A stretch of 63,541 bases of DNA from a virus. Each line of letters starts with the position of its first letter. Positions within the stretch are counted from its first letter, which is position 1. The notes below the pieces were generated by a model. The model made no database searches, was not told the origin of the DNA, and was given only the letters and a program-made list of their open reading frames with translations. The DNA is taken from IMG/VR virus record IMGVR_UViG_3300032322_001418, positions 1 to 63,541 of that record. One strand, written 5' to 3'. Positions 30,541-41,300 of the stretch are shown in pieces. Made by a program: the position numbers and the translations under genes.

Positions 30541-31455
30541 ATGAGCGTCATGAATCGCGCACGGTTCCGCAAGCAGCTTCAGGAAGGCCTCAACACGGTC
30601 TTCGGTCTGGAGTATCGCCGGTACGAGCAGGAGTGGCGGCCGATCTTCGATGTCGCCAACTCCAGCAAGGCATACGAGGAGGATGTCCTCCTCGCGGGTC
30701 TGGCTGGTGCCCCTGTCAAGCCGGAGGGTGCCCCGGTCGCCTACGACATGGGCGGCGAGGCATTCGTGTCCCGCTACGTCCACGAGACGATCGCGCTGGC
30801 GTTCGCCATCACCGAGGAGGCCGAGGAGGACAACCTCTATGGCAGCGTCGGCCAGAAGTACGCCCGCGCTCTCGCTCGCTCGATGCAGCACACCAAGGAA
30901 GTGAAGGGTGCGGCCATCCTCAACAATGGCTTCAGCGCTTCGTTCCCGGGTGGTGACGGTGTTGCCCTGTTCAGCACCTCGCATCCGCTGTTCGGTGGTG
31001 GCACGCAGTCCAACACCTTCGCGACGCAGGCCGATCTCAGCGAGACCTCGCTGGAGGAGGCGCTGATCGCGATCAGCAAGTTCGTGGACGAGCGTGGCAT
31101 TCCGGTCGCTGTTCGCGGCCAGCGTCTGATCGTGCCCCCGGACCTGATCTTCGTTGCCGAGCGCCTGCTCGCCTCGACGGGTCGCCCGGGCACGGCTGAC
31201 AACGACGTGAATGCGATCCGGTCGATGGGCATGCTGCCCGGTGGCATGGCCCAGAACCATCGCCTGACCGACTCCAACGCATGGTTCATCAAGACCGACT
31301 GCCCGGATGGTCTGAAGCACATGGTGCGCAAGAACATCCAGCGCGGCCTCGAAGGCGACTTCGAGACGGGGAACATGCGTTACAAGGCGCGTGAGCGCTA
31401 CAGCTTCGGCTGGAGCGACTACCGTGGCGTGTTCGGTTCGAGCGGTGTGAACTGA
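30541..31455 (+). CDS. Major capsid protein
   Basis: 304 residues; ATG with AAGGAGG 9 bases upstream, the strongest ribosome site in the late block. Pattern of an HK97-fold shell protein: GLNTVFGLEYRRYEQEWRP near the N-terminus, then VSRYVHETIALAFAITEEAE, and a C-terminal KNIQRGLEGDFETGNMR segment. Size and position after scaffold agree. It forms the icosahedral head, probably chaperoned by GroEL with the phage GroES-like protein. Confidence 0.9.
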   Translation: MSVMNRARFRKQLQEGLNTVFGLEYRRYEQEWRPIFDVANSSKAYEEDVLLAGLAGAPVKPEGAPVAYDMGGEAFVSRYVHETIALAFAITEEAEEDNLYGSVGQKYARALARSMQHTKEVKGAAILNNGFSASFPGGDGVALFSTSHPLFGGGTQSNTFATQADLSETSLEEALIAISKFVDERGIPVAVRGQRLIVPPDLIFVAERLLASTGRPGTADNDVNAIRSMGMLPGGMAQNHRLTDSNAWFIKTDCPDGLKHMVRKNIQRGLEGDFETGNMRYKARERYSFGWSDYRGVFGSSGVN

Positions 31456-31462
31456 GCGACCT

Positions 31463-31486
31463 GAGGGGGGCCGAGAGGCCCCCCTC
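31463..31486 (+). terminator. Hairpin after the capsid gene
   Basis: GAGGGGGGCC and GGCCCCCCTC form a 10-bp stem with a GAGA loop. TCTCCCTT follows rather than a U-run. It probably reduces transcription downstream of the capsid gene without stopping it fully. Confidence 0.65.
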
Positions 31487-31528
31487 TCCCTTAAGCCCTG
31501 ACGACCCGCAAGGGACAGGAGACGACAG

Positions 31529-31969
31529 ATGGGCAAGAGAGTGACTTTCGCCGGCTACATTCGGCAGCGCGGCAACTCCGATTCCAAGACCCCGGCCTCG
31601 CCGGGCGTTACCATGAACTACCTGCGCTGTCAGGTGACCCCGACGCAGGCCATGGGCTCGATGACGCCCAAGCGCATCCTGCCGAAGGGTGCGATTCCGC
31701 TGCACTTGATCACCCTTGGCGGGGCGACCGGCGGCACCAACCCGACCATCGACGTTCAGCTGGCTGGCGGCGCCGCTGCCGGTCTGGCGAATGAGCTTGA
31801 CGCCGACACCCTCTCGACTGCGCTGGTCACGTCCGGCGCGTCGCTTGGCGCTGCGCTCACGGCTGACACCGAGGTGCAGGCTGGTGTTGGTGCGTCTGCT
31901 GCGACGGGCGGCACCACGACGTTCCTGATCGGCTACCTGATGCAGGACGACCTCAAGCTCAACGACTGA
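31529..31969 (+). CDS. Head/neck structural protein
   Basis: 146 residues. Beta-rich, Gly/Thr/Ala-rich (TIDVQLAGGAAAGLANELD), likely a capsid decoration or head-completion protein. It follows the capsid gene after a hairpin. No family is firmly recognised. Confidence 0.65.
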   Translation: MGKRVTFAGYIRQRGNSDSKTPASPGVTMNYLRCQVTPTQAMGSMTPKRILPKGAIPLHLITLGGATGGTNPTIDVQLAGGAAAGLANELDADTLSTALVTSGASLGAALTADTEVQAGVGASAATGGTTTFLIGYLMQDDLKLND

Positions 31970-31982
31970 TAGGGGGTGAGTC

Positions 31983-32321
31983 ATGCGTCCTATCAGGCTG
32001 GCTGTAGCTGCAGCCGGAACGTACTACATCCCGGTCAACCGGGAAGTGGTCAATACGGTCTGCGAGATCGAGCTGTCGGGGCTGACGATCACGTCAGTGT
32101 CGTGGACGAATGCCAACATCCGGATGGGTGCGTCGCCGGCAAATGGCGGGCCGATCAACGCCCCTGACAACGGGGTGGCTGCGGCAAGCGCGCCGTGGCA
32201 GGCGATCACCGCAGCGACTGATGGCAGCTACCGGGTCGATTTCCCGATCGACAGCCTGCGTGTTGTCCTCGCCGGTGCAGGCTCTGCCAACATCTACGTC
32301 AATCAGGAAGCGGATGGCTGA
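31983..32321 (+). CDS. Small neck/head protein
   Basis: 112 residues; ATG with GGGGGTGA upstream. Beta strands such as ANIRMGASPANGGP and YRVDFPIDSLRVVLAGAG. Likely part of the capsid or neck; function not assigned. Its stop overlaps the next start. Confidence 0.62.
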   Translation: MRPIRLAVAAAGTYYIPVNREVVNTVCEIELSGLTITSVSWTNANIRMGASPANGGPINAPDNGVAAASAPWQAITAATDGSYRVDFPIDSLRVVLAGAGSANIYVNQEADG

Positions 32322-33034
32322 TGGCAACCTCCGGGCGCTACCTGTTCAACCCCGTCATCGCCGAGATGGTGGATGAGGCGTTCGAGCGCTGCCGGATCGA
32401 TGCTGCACTGCTGACGGCAAGGCACATCGAATCCGCGCGGCGCTCGATGCGCTTCATGGTGGCTGACTGGGCGACCGAGGAGCATCACGAGTTCCGCATT
32501 CGTCAGGTGTCATTCACGCTGACGACCGGGCAGAGTGTCTATACCGGCGGCGATGACATTGGCGACCCGTTCGGCAGCAACGTCATCGATGTCCTTGGCG
32601 TGGTCCTGCGGCGAGACAATAGCGACACGCCGCTGTCGCTGATCTCCCGCTCCGACTACCTGAACATCCCGAGCAAGGACATCACTGGGCGTCCTGACCA
32701 GTACTTCGTGGACAAGCAGCGCGACGAGCTGTCGATCACGGTGTGGCCGGTGCCAGAGAACTCGACCGACGAGCTGGTCATGGACCTGCTGGTCCAGTTC
32801 GAGGACAGCGACACTGCGTCGCTCAACGCCGACATCCCATACTACCTGTACGACGCCTTCGCCAGCGGGCTGGCCGCGCGTCTGGCCGAGAAGTTTGCCA
32901 CGCCAGAGCTGGAGGAAAAACTGTGGCTCAAGGCTGGCAGGGCCTTGAAGCGTGCCACGGTAGCCCAGCGTGAGCCCGGCGACATCCGGCTGGTGCCGAC
33001 CCATCGCGGCAGGGGTGGCGCAAGGATCCGCTAA
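32321..33034 (+). CDS. Head-tail adaptor / tail tubular protein A-like
   Basis: 237 residues; ATGG overlap with the previous stop. A helical N-terminus (VIAEMVDEAFERCRIDA), a beta core (TLTTGQSVYTGGDD) and a C-terminal helix pair resemble P22 gp4/T7 gp11-type adaptors that ring the portal. Position between capsid and tail hub agrees. Confidence 0.75.
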   Translation: MATSGRYLFNPVIAEMVDEAFERCRIDAALLTARHIESARRSMRFMVADWATEEHHEFRIRQVSFTLTTGQSVYTGGDDIGDPFGSNVIDVLGVVLRRDNSDTPLSLISRSDYLNIPSKDITGRPDQYFVDKQRDELSITVWPVPENSTDELVMDLLVQFEDSDTASLNADIPYYLYDAFASGLAARLAEKFATPELEEKLWLKAGRALKRATVAQREPGDIRLVPTHRGRGGARIR

Positions 33035-33564
33035 TGGCCAGCCGCCGCTACGCGCGAGGTGATCGCGCCCTCGCAGAATGTCAGCGGTCTGGCAAGCGGG
33101 TTCCGTACCGGGATCTGGTCGAGGACGGCCACGTCAAGGGGCTGATGGTGGCCCCTGACTGGTACGAGCCGAAGCACCCGCAGGAGTCGCCCGTCGTGGC
33201 GACCGACAGCAGCTCGCTGCACCGTCCATCCCCTGAGTTTTCTGCGCCGCCGACCGAAGGCGTGCTTGGCGACGCAACGCCAAACCTGCTGTATCAGGCG
33301 ACCACGACCTTGGCTGTCGATCTGCAGGACGGCATGCACCGGCTGCTGGTCAACGACGCAGTGGTCGCGACCTACGGCACGCCCATCTGGGTTGGCATCT
33401 TGGAGGACGAGGCAGTCATTGGCTGGGTGCTGCTGTTCGTCGGCGCTGAGCTGACCGAGCCCACCTACGCGGTTCCACTGCAATCCTGCCCTCACTTGGA
33501 GGCCCCAGCGCCTGCTGGCGGGCCGGTTTATATTGGCCCCAACGGCAACGGCATCTTGAATTGA
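33034..33564 (+). CDS. Neck/structural protein
   Basis: 176 residues. The N-terminus reads ECQRSGKRVPYRDLVEDGH, then VAPDWYEPKHPQE, a pattern frequent in small podovirus neck proteins. The rest is beta-rich. It sits between two adaptor-like genes. Its exact place in the virion is not known. Confidence 0.68.
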   Translation: MASRRYARGDRALAECQRSGKRVPYRDLVEDGHVKGLMVAPDWYEPKHPQESPVVATDSSSLHRPSPEFSAPPTEGVLGDATPNLLYQATTTLAVDLQDGMHRLLVNDAVVATYGTPIWVGILEDEAVIGWVLLFVGAELTEPTYAVPLQSCPHLEAPAPAGGPVYIGPNGNGILN

Positions 33565-33573
33565 GGGGCCACC

Positions 33574-34221
33574 ATGAACTACACGACGCTGGTTCAGAAC
33601 CTGCAGAACTGGATGGAGGACGACGGGCTTGAGTTTGCCGGCTCGATAGAGCAGCTGGTTGCTATCGCCCACCGTCGCGTCTGCCGCGACCTAGACTTGG
33701 CGCTGTTTGTCGGCAGCGGAAGCTCCAACACGGCCAATGGCAACCCGGTGCTGACCAAGCCCTCGGTTACCGGGATCATCGCCTTTTCCACGCTGCGCTA
33801 CACCAACGCAGGCAGGCAGACGATCCTTTCCCAGCGCTCGCTGGATTACGTGCTCGACTACGCCGGCAACTCGACCGGCGGCCCGCCGCTGTACTACGCC
33901 GACCTGTCTGAGACGCAGTGGACGCTGGCACCAGTGCCGGCCGCAACCCATGCGGTGACCTGCACTGGAAGCATCGATCCGCCGCCATTGTCCACCACGG
34001 TGGCAACCACGTGGCTTGGCGATGCCCTGCCAGACCTGCTGTTCAAGGCCTGCAAGCAGGAGGCCGAGGGTTTCCTGAAGGCGGACGACCGCATCCAGAT
34101 CTGGACGCAGCAGTACGCAGAGGCGCTGCCGATCGCCAAGCGCTACCTCTATGATCTGCTGCGAGCCCGTTACCAACTGACCCCCATGCAAGTGCCGGCA
34201 CAGCCGACCATTGCGAGGTAA
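33574..34221 (+). CDS. Head-tail connector/adaptor protein
   Basis: 215 residues; ATG 10 bases after the previous stop. Starts with an adaptor-like helical block (TTLVQNLQNWMEDDGLEFAG, then LVAIAHRRVCRDLDLAL), a beta middle, and a C-terminal helical region (LFKACKQEAEGFLKADDR). This is the layout of phage tail-tubular A/gp11 adaptors. Two adaptor-type genes (with 32321-33034) are present. Confidence 0.72.
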   Translation: MNYTTLVQNLQNWMEDDGLEFAGSIEQLVAIAHRRVCRDLDLALFVGSGSSNTANGNPVLTKPSVTGIIAFSTLRYTNAGRQTILSQRSLDYVLDYAGNSTGGPPLYYADLSETQWTLAPVPAATHAVTCTGSIDPPPLSTTVATTWLGDALPDLLFKACKQEAEGFLKADDRIQIWTQQYAEALPIAKRYLYDLLRARYQLTPMQVPAQPTIAR

Positions 34222-34224
34222 GCC

Positions 34225-35067
34225 ATGCCGAGCTATTCAGACCTGTTGCGGTTGACGCTGCAGAACGCCGGTGAGAACGAATCGACGTGGGGCGATGTCG
34301 CCAATGCCGTGTTCGATCTGCTGGAAGATGCGATTGCCGGCCTGACTTCGGTGTCGGTGACCAGCGGCGACGCAACGCTGTCGGCCCTCAATGGCACCGC
34401 CGACCAGTCGCGCCGCGCGATCATCGAGGTCACCGGAAACCCCGGCGTGGCGCGCAACGTGAACGTGCCTGCGCTGACCAAGTGCTACGTGGTCAACAAC
34501 CGGACCACCGGCGGGCAGAACGTCACCATCAAGACTGCCGCTGGCACCGGCGTCCTGCTGCCGGCGAATGTGCCGTACATCGTCTACTGCGACGGCTCCA
34601 ACGTGTATGGTGTTGGCGCAGCGGTCGCCACCTTGGCGACATCAGCCACCAGCGCAGACACGGCTACCAATGCCCTGTCGCTGGGCGGATACGTTGCGGC
34701 AAGCTACCCGAGGCTGGCGGCGGCAAACACGTTCACGGCAGCCCAAAGCGTGCAGCGTGTTGCCCTGACCAGCGCCGCATCGATCACCATCAATGCTGCG
34801 TTGTCGAACTGCTACAGCCTGACAGCGTTGCAGAACTTCACGCTGGCCAATCCCACTGGCGGTACTGATGGCGAGACCCTGCGTGTCGTGATCAAGCAGG
34901 GTGCTGGCGGCCCATACACGATCACCTTCGGCTCGAAGTGGGTATTCCCAAGTGGTGCAGTGCCGGCGCTGACGGCTACTGTCGGAGCTAGAGATTATCT
35001 GGCTGCCGAATACTATGCGGCCGACGATGTGTGGCTGGCGGCGATGAATCGCGACATGAAGGTGTGA
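34225..35067 (+). CDS. Tail or fibre-associated structural protein
   Basis: 280 residues. The N-terminus reads YSDLLRLTLQNAGENESTWG; a Thr/Ala/Gly-rich shaft follows, ending in LAAEYYAADDVWLAAMNRD, a C-terminal form I have seen in tail-fibre tips. Possibly a short fibre or tip. It is followed at once by a Gly-rich protein. Confidence 0.68.
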   Translation: MPSYSDLLRLTLQNAGENESTWGDVANAVFDLLEDAIAGLTSVSVTSGDATLSALNGTADQSRRAIIEVTGNPGVARNVNVPALTKCYVVNNRTTGGQNVTIKTAAGTGVLLPANVPYIVYCDGSNVYGVGAAVATLATSATSADTATNALSLGGYVAASYPRLAAANTFTAAQSVQRVALTSAASITINAALSNCYSLTALQNFTLANPTGGTDGETLRVVIKQGAGGPYTITFGSKWVFPSGAVPALTATVGARDYLAAEYYAADDVWLAAMNRDMKV

Positions 35068-35069
35068 CC

Positions 35070-35873
35070 ATGTGGGACGTGCCATTCCCATTGATGGTCG
35101 GCGGTGGCGGAAGCAAGAATCTGGTCATCGATTCTGATCTTGTTACCGGCTACACCACGATTGTCGATGGTCGCTCGTATGTTGGCGCTTATGACCTGTA
35201 TCGCGAGTGCGGCTATCCAACAGAGCCTACTTCTGTCGTTCTAACGATCAATAGCGCGGCAAAGTGCGCGATGGTCATCGTCTCCAACGATTTTGCCTCT
35301 GGCAGTTCTGTCGGCATTGTCGTCAGCGGATCGGCGCAAGTCGTTGGCGCTGGCGGGCAAGGCGGCGATGGCGGCTATGCCGATGACGGCATTGCGATGG
35401 ACGGCGGCCCCGGGCAGGCAGGCGGCGCAGCCCTATTGCTCAGCCGCAACATCAGCCTGAACATCGATGACGGCTACCTGTATGGCGGTGGCGGTGGTGG
35501 CGGTGGTGGCGCTGGCGCAATCTCCAGCAACGGTGGCTCAGGCGGCGGCGGTGGTCGCGGCTTCAACAACGCCCCCGGCGGTGCTGGCGAATGGGTGAAT
35601 GGCACTGACGGCACAGCAGGCAGCATCACGGCCCCGGGTGTTGGTGGCACTGGGGCGGCAGATGGTGGAGCTGGCGGCAACTGGGGATCTGCTGGCACTG
35701 ATGGCGCGGACACTGGCAAGAATGGCGGCGCCGGCGGTGCTGCAGGCTATGCCATCTTGGGCAGAGTCAGTGGCGTTGTCGTCACCCTGACTGGAGCCAA
35801 GAACCTCTCCACCCTGACCAGCGAAGGCCGGCTGCTTGGCAGCTATTCAGTTCCGGGCGGGAGTATCAGCTAG
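35070..35873 (+). CDS. Glycine-rich tail tip protein
   Basis: 267 residues from ATG at 35070 with GAAGGTG upstream. The first 110 residues are mixed; residues 115-235 are very glycine-rich (runs such as GGGGGGGGGAGA), with Ala/Asn/Asp; a short C-terminal beta segment follows. Similar Gly-rich domains cap fibre tips (polyglycine type II sheets). The gene at 43806 has the same layout. Confidence 0.72.
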   Translation: MWDVPFPLMVGGGGSKNLVIDSDLVTGYTTIVDGRSYVGAYDLYRECGYPTEPTSVVLTINSAAKCAMVIVSNDFASGSSVGIVVSGSAQVVGAGGQGGDGGYADDGIAMDGGPGQAGGAALLLSRNISLNIDDGYLYGGGGGGGGGAGAISSNGGSGGGGGRGFNNAPGGAGEWVNGTDGTAGSITAPGVGGTGAADGGAGGNWGSAGTDGADTGKNGGAGGAAGYAILGRVSGVVVTLTGAKNLSTLTSEGRLLGSYSVPGGSIS

Positions 35874-38395
35874 TGACGCAGCAGCAGATCTTCAACCTGC
35901 CTATCGCGGCTGGCGTTTATACCGAGGAGACCGAGCGCGGCGCACAGGGTCGCTGGCACAAGGTTGACAAGGTGCGCTTCCGCAAAGGCCTGCCTGAAAA
36001 GATCGGCGGATGGGTCAAGATCAACCCGGACGATCCGCTGCTTGGCACGGCGCGGAAGATCATCGATTGGGTGTCGCTGGACGGCAAGAAATGGTCCGCC
36101 ATCGCCACTGAGCAGAAGCTGTACCTGTATCAGGACGGCACGCTCTACAACATCACCCCGATTCGCCGCACGGCCACCCTTACCGGCCCGTTTGCCACGA
36201 CCATCAACCAGCCAACGGTGGTGGTCACTGATGCCGCGCATGGCGCGCAGATCGGCGATTACGTCACTTTCGACGGCGCAACGGCTGTCGGCGGCCTGAC
36301 CATCGATGGCGAATACCGCGTCACTGCGGTGCTGACGCAGGACACGTATTCGATCACGGCCAGCAGCAATGCCAGCTCCACGGCTACCGGCGGTGGAACG
36401 GTCGAGGCGCAGTACGAGATCACGGTAGGCAGCGAGTCGAACGTGACTGGCCGGGGCTGGGGCACTGGCCGCTGGAGCGTCGGCACGTGGGGCACGCCGA
36501 GAACGGTGTCTGCGACCGTCATCTCGCTGCGCACGTGGTCGCTGGACAACTGGGGCGAGGACTTGATTGCCTCCCCGAGCGGCGGCGCAATCTACTGGTG
36601 GGACAGGACGAATGGCCCAACGTCGCGTGCCGTCAGGCTCGAAGCTGCCGGGACTCCGCTGTTCAACAACTTCGTGCTGGTCTCGCAGCGCGATCGGCAG
36701 ATCATCTCGTTCGGCAGCTACGACTACTTCAACAACAGGTTCGATCCGCTGCTGATCAGGTATTGCTCGCAGGAGGATTTCAACGACTGGATCCCCAACA
36801 ACCTGAACACCGCAGACGACATCCGCCTCTACCGTGGCTCGAAGCTAATCACGGCCGTCCGCGCTCGTGGCGAGATCGTGTTCTGGACTGACGTGTCCAT
36901 GCACTCGCTGGTGGCTGTCGGGCCGCCAGACGTGTTTGCCCTCAACACCATCGGCGAGAACGTCTCGATCCTCGGACCCATGGCGGCAATTGCCGTTGAT
37001 TACCGTGTGTTCATGATGGGCGAGGCCAACTTCTACATGTACGACGGTGTGCTGCGGGTGCTGCCGTGCGACGTGCGCAACTACGTCTACAACAACCTGA
37101 CCGTCAGCCAGAAGGACAAGGTGTACTGTGGGCTGAACCGCGAGTTCAACGAGATCTGGTGGTTCTACCCTGCCAACGATCCGTCACTGTGGCTCACTGC
37201 TGATTTCTCGCTCGACGCGCAGACCGACTCGTGGGACACGCAGTCCATGATCGGCTCGCCAGACTACACGATCGCCTACAACACTGGCGGCTTTGTCGAG
37301 CTGAGCACCTACACCGCCAGCAATGTCGATGCGGCGTATCTGCTGAAAACCAGCGCGCCGCTGGACGACATGAGTGCTGCTGAGTTCGAGGTGATGTTCA
37401 CCGTCAACTCGATCACTGGCGATGGCGGCCTGTCGATCCTGCCCTATGTGTCCGACTTCGCGACGGTCAATGGCACGTCGGCCGAGAATTTCCTCGGCCT
37501 AGCAGTGGAGCTGCGTGGCCAGCAGAATCAGGTGCGCTGGTCAAAGCGTGGTGCGGATGGCGCGTTCGCGACCCTCGACAACAATGTCACGGTAACGCTG
37601 AGCACCCTGCCGACACCGATCACCATCACTGTCGGCAGAACCTATGGCCTGATCGTCAGGCGCAGCGCCAACGTGCTGACTGCGTGGCTGTACGACGAGG
37701 CCAGTGGCACGACCCAGCAGGTCGGCGCAGTCACGCTGAGCAGCACCGAGATTGCCGCATACTCGACCTATGGCAGCGGCAAGACGGTCGGCTTCTCGCT
37801 GGCAACCATCGGCTCTGCCGGCACTGCTGTGGGGGCGTTTTCGGTCGAGTCGTTCCGGGCTGGCCCGGTCGGGACGCTGGTGAGCCCGGCATTCCGTGGC
37901 GCTGCTGACGAGGTGAACAGCTACGTCGCCTTCAACTACGAGGAAGGTACGTGGACCTACGGCTCGATGACCCGGACGGCATGGCAGGATCGCTCGCCGG
38001 TGTTCGAGAAGCCGTATGCGGCCAGCACGGATGGCTACCTGTACAAGCACGAGGTAGGCGTCGATGCTGACGGGCAGCCGATGACTGCCTTCATCGAGTC
38101 GTTCATGATGGAACTCCCAGAGGCTGGCGAGGAGCTGATGCACGTCAGCCAGCTGATCCCTGACTTCCTAACGCTGGAAGGGACGGTCAACGTCAGCATG
38201 CGCGGCCGGAAGTACCCTCAGGATCCAGTGCTGGTCTCGAAGGGGCCGTATCCGGTGTCCTCTGGTACTCGCAAGATCAGCCTGCGCGTCATGGCCCGCC
38301 AGATTGCGCTGCGGCTTGAATCATCGGCCATCGGCGACCGCTGGCGCTCTGGTCGCTGGCGCGGCCGGGCCGGAGCGCACGGTAAGCGTGGATGA
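35873..38395 (+). CDS. P22 gp10/tail-tubular B-like tail hub
   Basis: 840 residues; GTG start. The N-terminal block (NLPIAAGVYTEETERGA, then RWHKVDKVRFRKGLPEKIGG) is typical of the P22 gp10/tail tubular B family that forms the tail beneath the adaptor. A beta-propeller-like series follows to about residue 430. From about 440 to 660 an apparent beta-sandwich (LamG-like) insertion interrupts the family pattern. The C-terminus is basic and Arg/Gly-rich (RWRSGRWRGRAGAHGKRG). Confidence 0.8.
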   Translation: MTQQQIFNLPIAAGVYTEETERGAQGRWHKVDKVRFRKGLPEKIGGWVKINPDDPLLGTARKIIDWVSLDGKKWSAIATEQKLYLYQDGTLYNITPIRRTATLTGPFATTINQPTVVVTDAAHGAQIGDYVTFDGATAVGGLTIDGEYRVTAVLTQDTYSITASSNASSTATGGGTVEAQYEITVGSESNVTGRGWGTGRWSVGTWGTPRTVSATVISLRTWSLDNWGEDLIASPSGGAIYWWDRTNGPTSRAVRLEAAGTPLFNNFVLVSQRDRQIISFGSYDYFNNRFDPLLIRYCSQEDFNDWIPNNLNTADDIRLYRGSKLITAVRARGEIVFWTDVSMHSLVAVGPPDVFALNTIGENVSILGPMAAIAVDYRVFMMGEANFYMYDGVLRVLPCDVRNYVYNNLTVSQKDKVYCGLNREFNEIWWFYPANDPSLWLTADFSLDAQTDSWDTQSMIGSPDYTIAYNTGGFVELSTYTASNVDAAYLLKTSAPLDDMSAAEFEVMFTVNSITGDGGLSILPYVSDFATVNGTSAENFLGLAVELRGQQNQVRWSKRGADGAFATLDNNVTVTLSTLPTPITITVGRTYGLIVRRSANVLTAWLYDEASGTTQQVGAVTLSSTEIAAYSTYGSGKTVGFSLATIGSAGTAVGAFSVESFRAGPVGTLVSPAFRGAADEVNSYVAFNYEEGTWTYGSMTRTAWQDRSPVFEKPYAASTDGYLYKHEVGVDADGQPMTAFIESFMMELPEAGEELMHVSQLIPDFLTLEGTVNVSMRGRKYPQDPVLVSKGPYPVSSGTRKISLRVMARQIALRLESSAIGDRWRSGRWRGRAGAHGKRG

Positions 38396-41300
38396 CCAGA
38401 CAGCGCAACGCGGAAACCCTGCCGGCATTCCACGAGGAGACGTATGTCCCTTACAAGATGCGGCAGTTTTCATCGATCGTGGAGCGCCGCCTGCAGGCGC
38501 TGGAAACGATCGCCTATGCGGACGATGACCCCGAGGAGGAGTCACTGTCAGATCGGTATGCGCTGGTCGGGCATACCCACGACGCCAGTGAGATCTCCGG
38601 GCTAGGCTCGTACCTGACGAGCCTCAGTAGCGAGTCGATCTTTGGCCTCGGCGATGTAGACCCTTCCACGGGCGGCCCCAATCCGGGCGATACGCTGGTA
38701 TGGGATGGCACTCGCTTCGTCACTGGCGCAACTGGTGCGTCACTGACGGCATCCCAGCTGCTGTCGCTGCTGCTGACGGTTGATGGCTCCGGGTCTGGTC
38801 TGGATGCCGACCTGCTGGACGGCCAGAGTTCGGCCTATTACCGGAACGTCGCAAACCTGACTGGCGTGCTGTCCACGCCGCAGGGTGGAACTGGGCTTAG
38901 CGGCTATACCCTTGGGAATATCCTCTACGCCTCGGCCACGGACACCCTGTCGGCGCTGCCCGGCAACACCACGACCAGCCGTCGCTGGCTGAGGCAGACG
39001 GGCACTGGAACGGTCTCCGCTGCGCCTGCATGGGACGACATCGGCTACACGGATGTCGGCAGCGTGCCGACTTCGAGGATCGCTGGCCGAATCACCGCTG
39101 GCACGGGCGCTCTGGAGGCGCTGACGGGCACGCAGGCCACGACCCTGTTGGACACCTTCACCTCTGGGCTGAAGGGGCTAGCGCCGTCCTCCGGCGGCGG
39201 CACGACCAACTACCTCCGGGCTGATGGGACATGGGCGTCGCCGCCCGGGGTCACGGATCTCAGCTACACGGCTTCGACTCGCCTGCTGGCCAGCAGCACT
39301 GGGGCGGATGTCACCCTGCCGCTATTCAGCAGCGCTGACGCAGGCCTGTCTCCGGCCAGCGGCGGTGGAACCACCAACTACCTGCGCGCAGACGGAACGT
39401 GGGCTGCCCCTCCGGGCGTCACCGACCTCGGCTACACGGCATCGACCAGACTGTTGACGAGCAGCACCGGCGCGGACGTGACGCTCCCGCTGGTCTCCAG
39501 TTCAGATGCCGGCCTTGCCCCGGCCAGTGGTGGTGGCACGTCCAACTTCCTGCGCGCGGATGGCACTTGGGTGGCACCGCCGACCGGTGGTGTTACTGAT
39601 GGAGACAAGGGAGACATCACCGTCAGCGGTAGCGGCGCTACGTGGACTGTTGACAGTGGAGCGGTTTCTTACTCGAAGATCCAAGACGCTGCAGCAACGT
39701 CGGTGCTTGGTCGTAGCGCTGGCACGACTGGTGTTCTGGCTGACATTGTTGCTGCTAGTGACGGTCACGTTCTCCGCCGCGCATCTGGCGCTCTCGGTTT
39801 TGGGACGATCCCGTCCACTACTGTGACCGGCCTCGCGGCCATCGCAACGTCTGGCAGCGGTGCCGACCTGTCCAATTCGTCGGTGACCTACGGCAAGATC
39901 CAGAACGTCTCCGCGACCAATCGCCTGCTGGGCAGGTCCACGGCTGGCGCTGGGTCCGTCGAGGAAATCACGGTCGGCGGCGACATTTCTCAGTCTGGCA
40001 GCACGTTCACCATCGGCACCAATGTGGTGTCGCTGACAAAGATCCAGCAGATCGCTACTGCCTCGTTCCTTGGTCGCGTTACTGCCGGCACTGGCAACAC
40101 CGAGGTGTTGAGCGGTACGCAGGCAACCACGCTACTGGATACGTTCACGTCCGGCCTGAAGGGTCTCGTTCCGGCATCCGGAGGTGGCACCACCAACTTC
40201 CTGCGGGCTGATGGATCGTGGGCGGCTCCTCCGGTCGCTGGAAGTCCGGCGCTTGATGATCTGACAGACGTGACCATCACGTCGGCAGTGACCGGCAACG
40301 TGTTGCGCTATAACGGCACGGCATGGGTCAACTATGCCGACTCAAACTATGCCGCTGCATCGCACGTGCATTCTGGTGGAGACATCACTACTGGCACTGT
40401 TGCTGATGCCCGCCTGTCCTCGAATGTGGCGCTGCGGAACGCCGACAACAACTTTTCAGTAAGCCAGACGGTCGCTGCCCAGACGTTTACAGTGGCTCCG
40501 GCCAGCGGTGCGGCGCAGGTCCGCATCACTCCATCGTCAGGCAACCAAGCGCAGATTCTGTACGACCTCCCCGGCAGCGGTTCCTTCGTCATCAGGGACA
40601 TGACTGCATCTGCTGATCGCCTGCAGATCACGTCTGCCGGTGCGTTCATATTGGGCGGCAACGTCACTGTGACCGCTGCGACTCACCTGTTCAACAGTGG
40701 CGTTGACTCTACTGGCACGTTCACGCTGGGCTCTACGTCTGCGATCAGCCGCGAGCAGCGGTTCAGGCTGGTCAACTCAGTGCTGACGGCTGGTGTCGAT
40801 TTTGTGCTGGCTGGCCCCGGCGATAGATATGGCATCTACGACCGAAATGGCACTGCTGGCTGGGCGATGAATATCGAGGCGTCCACCAGAAACGTCATCT
40901 TCTCTGGCACTGTCACCGGGACGACGTTCTCTGGTAGCGGCGCATCGCTCACGAGCCTGAACGCCAGCAACCTGTCCACTGGCACAGTGGCGGATGCGCG
41001 GCTGTCCAGCAACGTGGCCTTGCGCGACGCGTCAAACACGTTCACCGCCACGTCAAATACTTGGAAGGCTACGTCTGGTTCTACGTATCTGCAGCTCCGC
41101 AAGAGCGTTGACACTGAGTACGCCGGCATCCTGTTCCAGAACGAGGGCAACGTCACCCGGTTCAACCTGTACGAGCGCAACTCTACTGACGACAACCTGA
41201 CGCTCTCGTACTACAACGACTCTGGCGTCTATCAGGGCGACGTTCTTGCGGTCGCCTCGTCCAATGGCGCAGTGACGATCACGCCGGCGACGACCATCAA

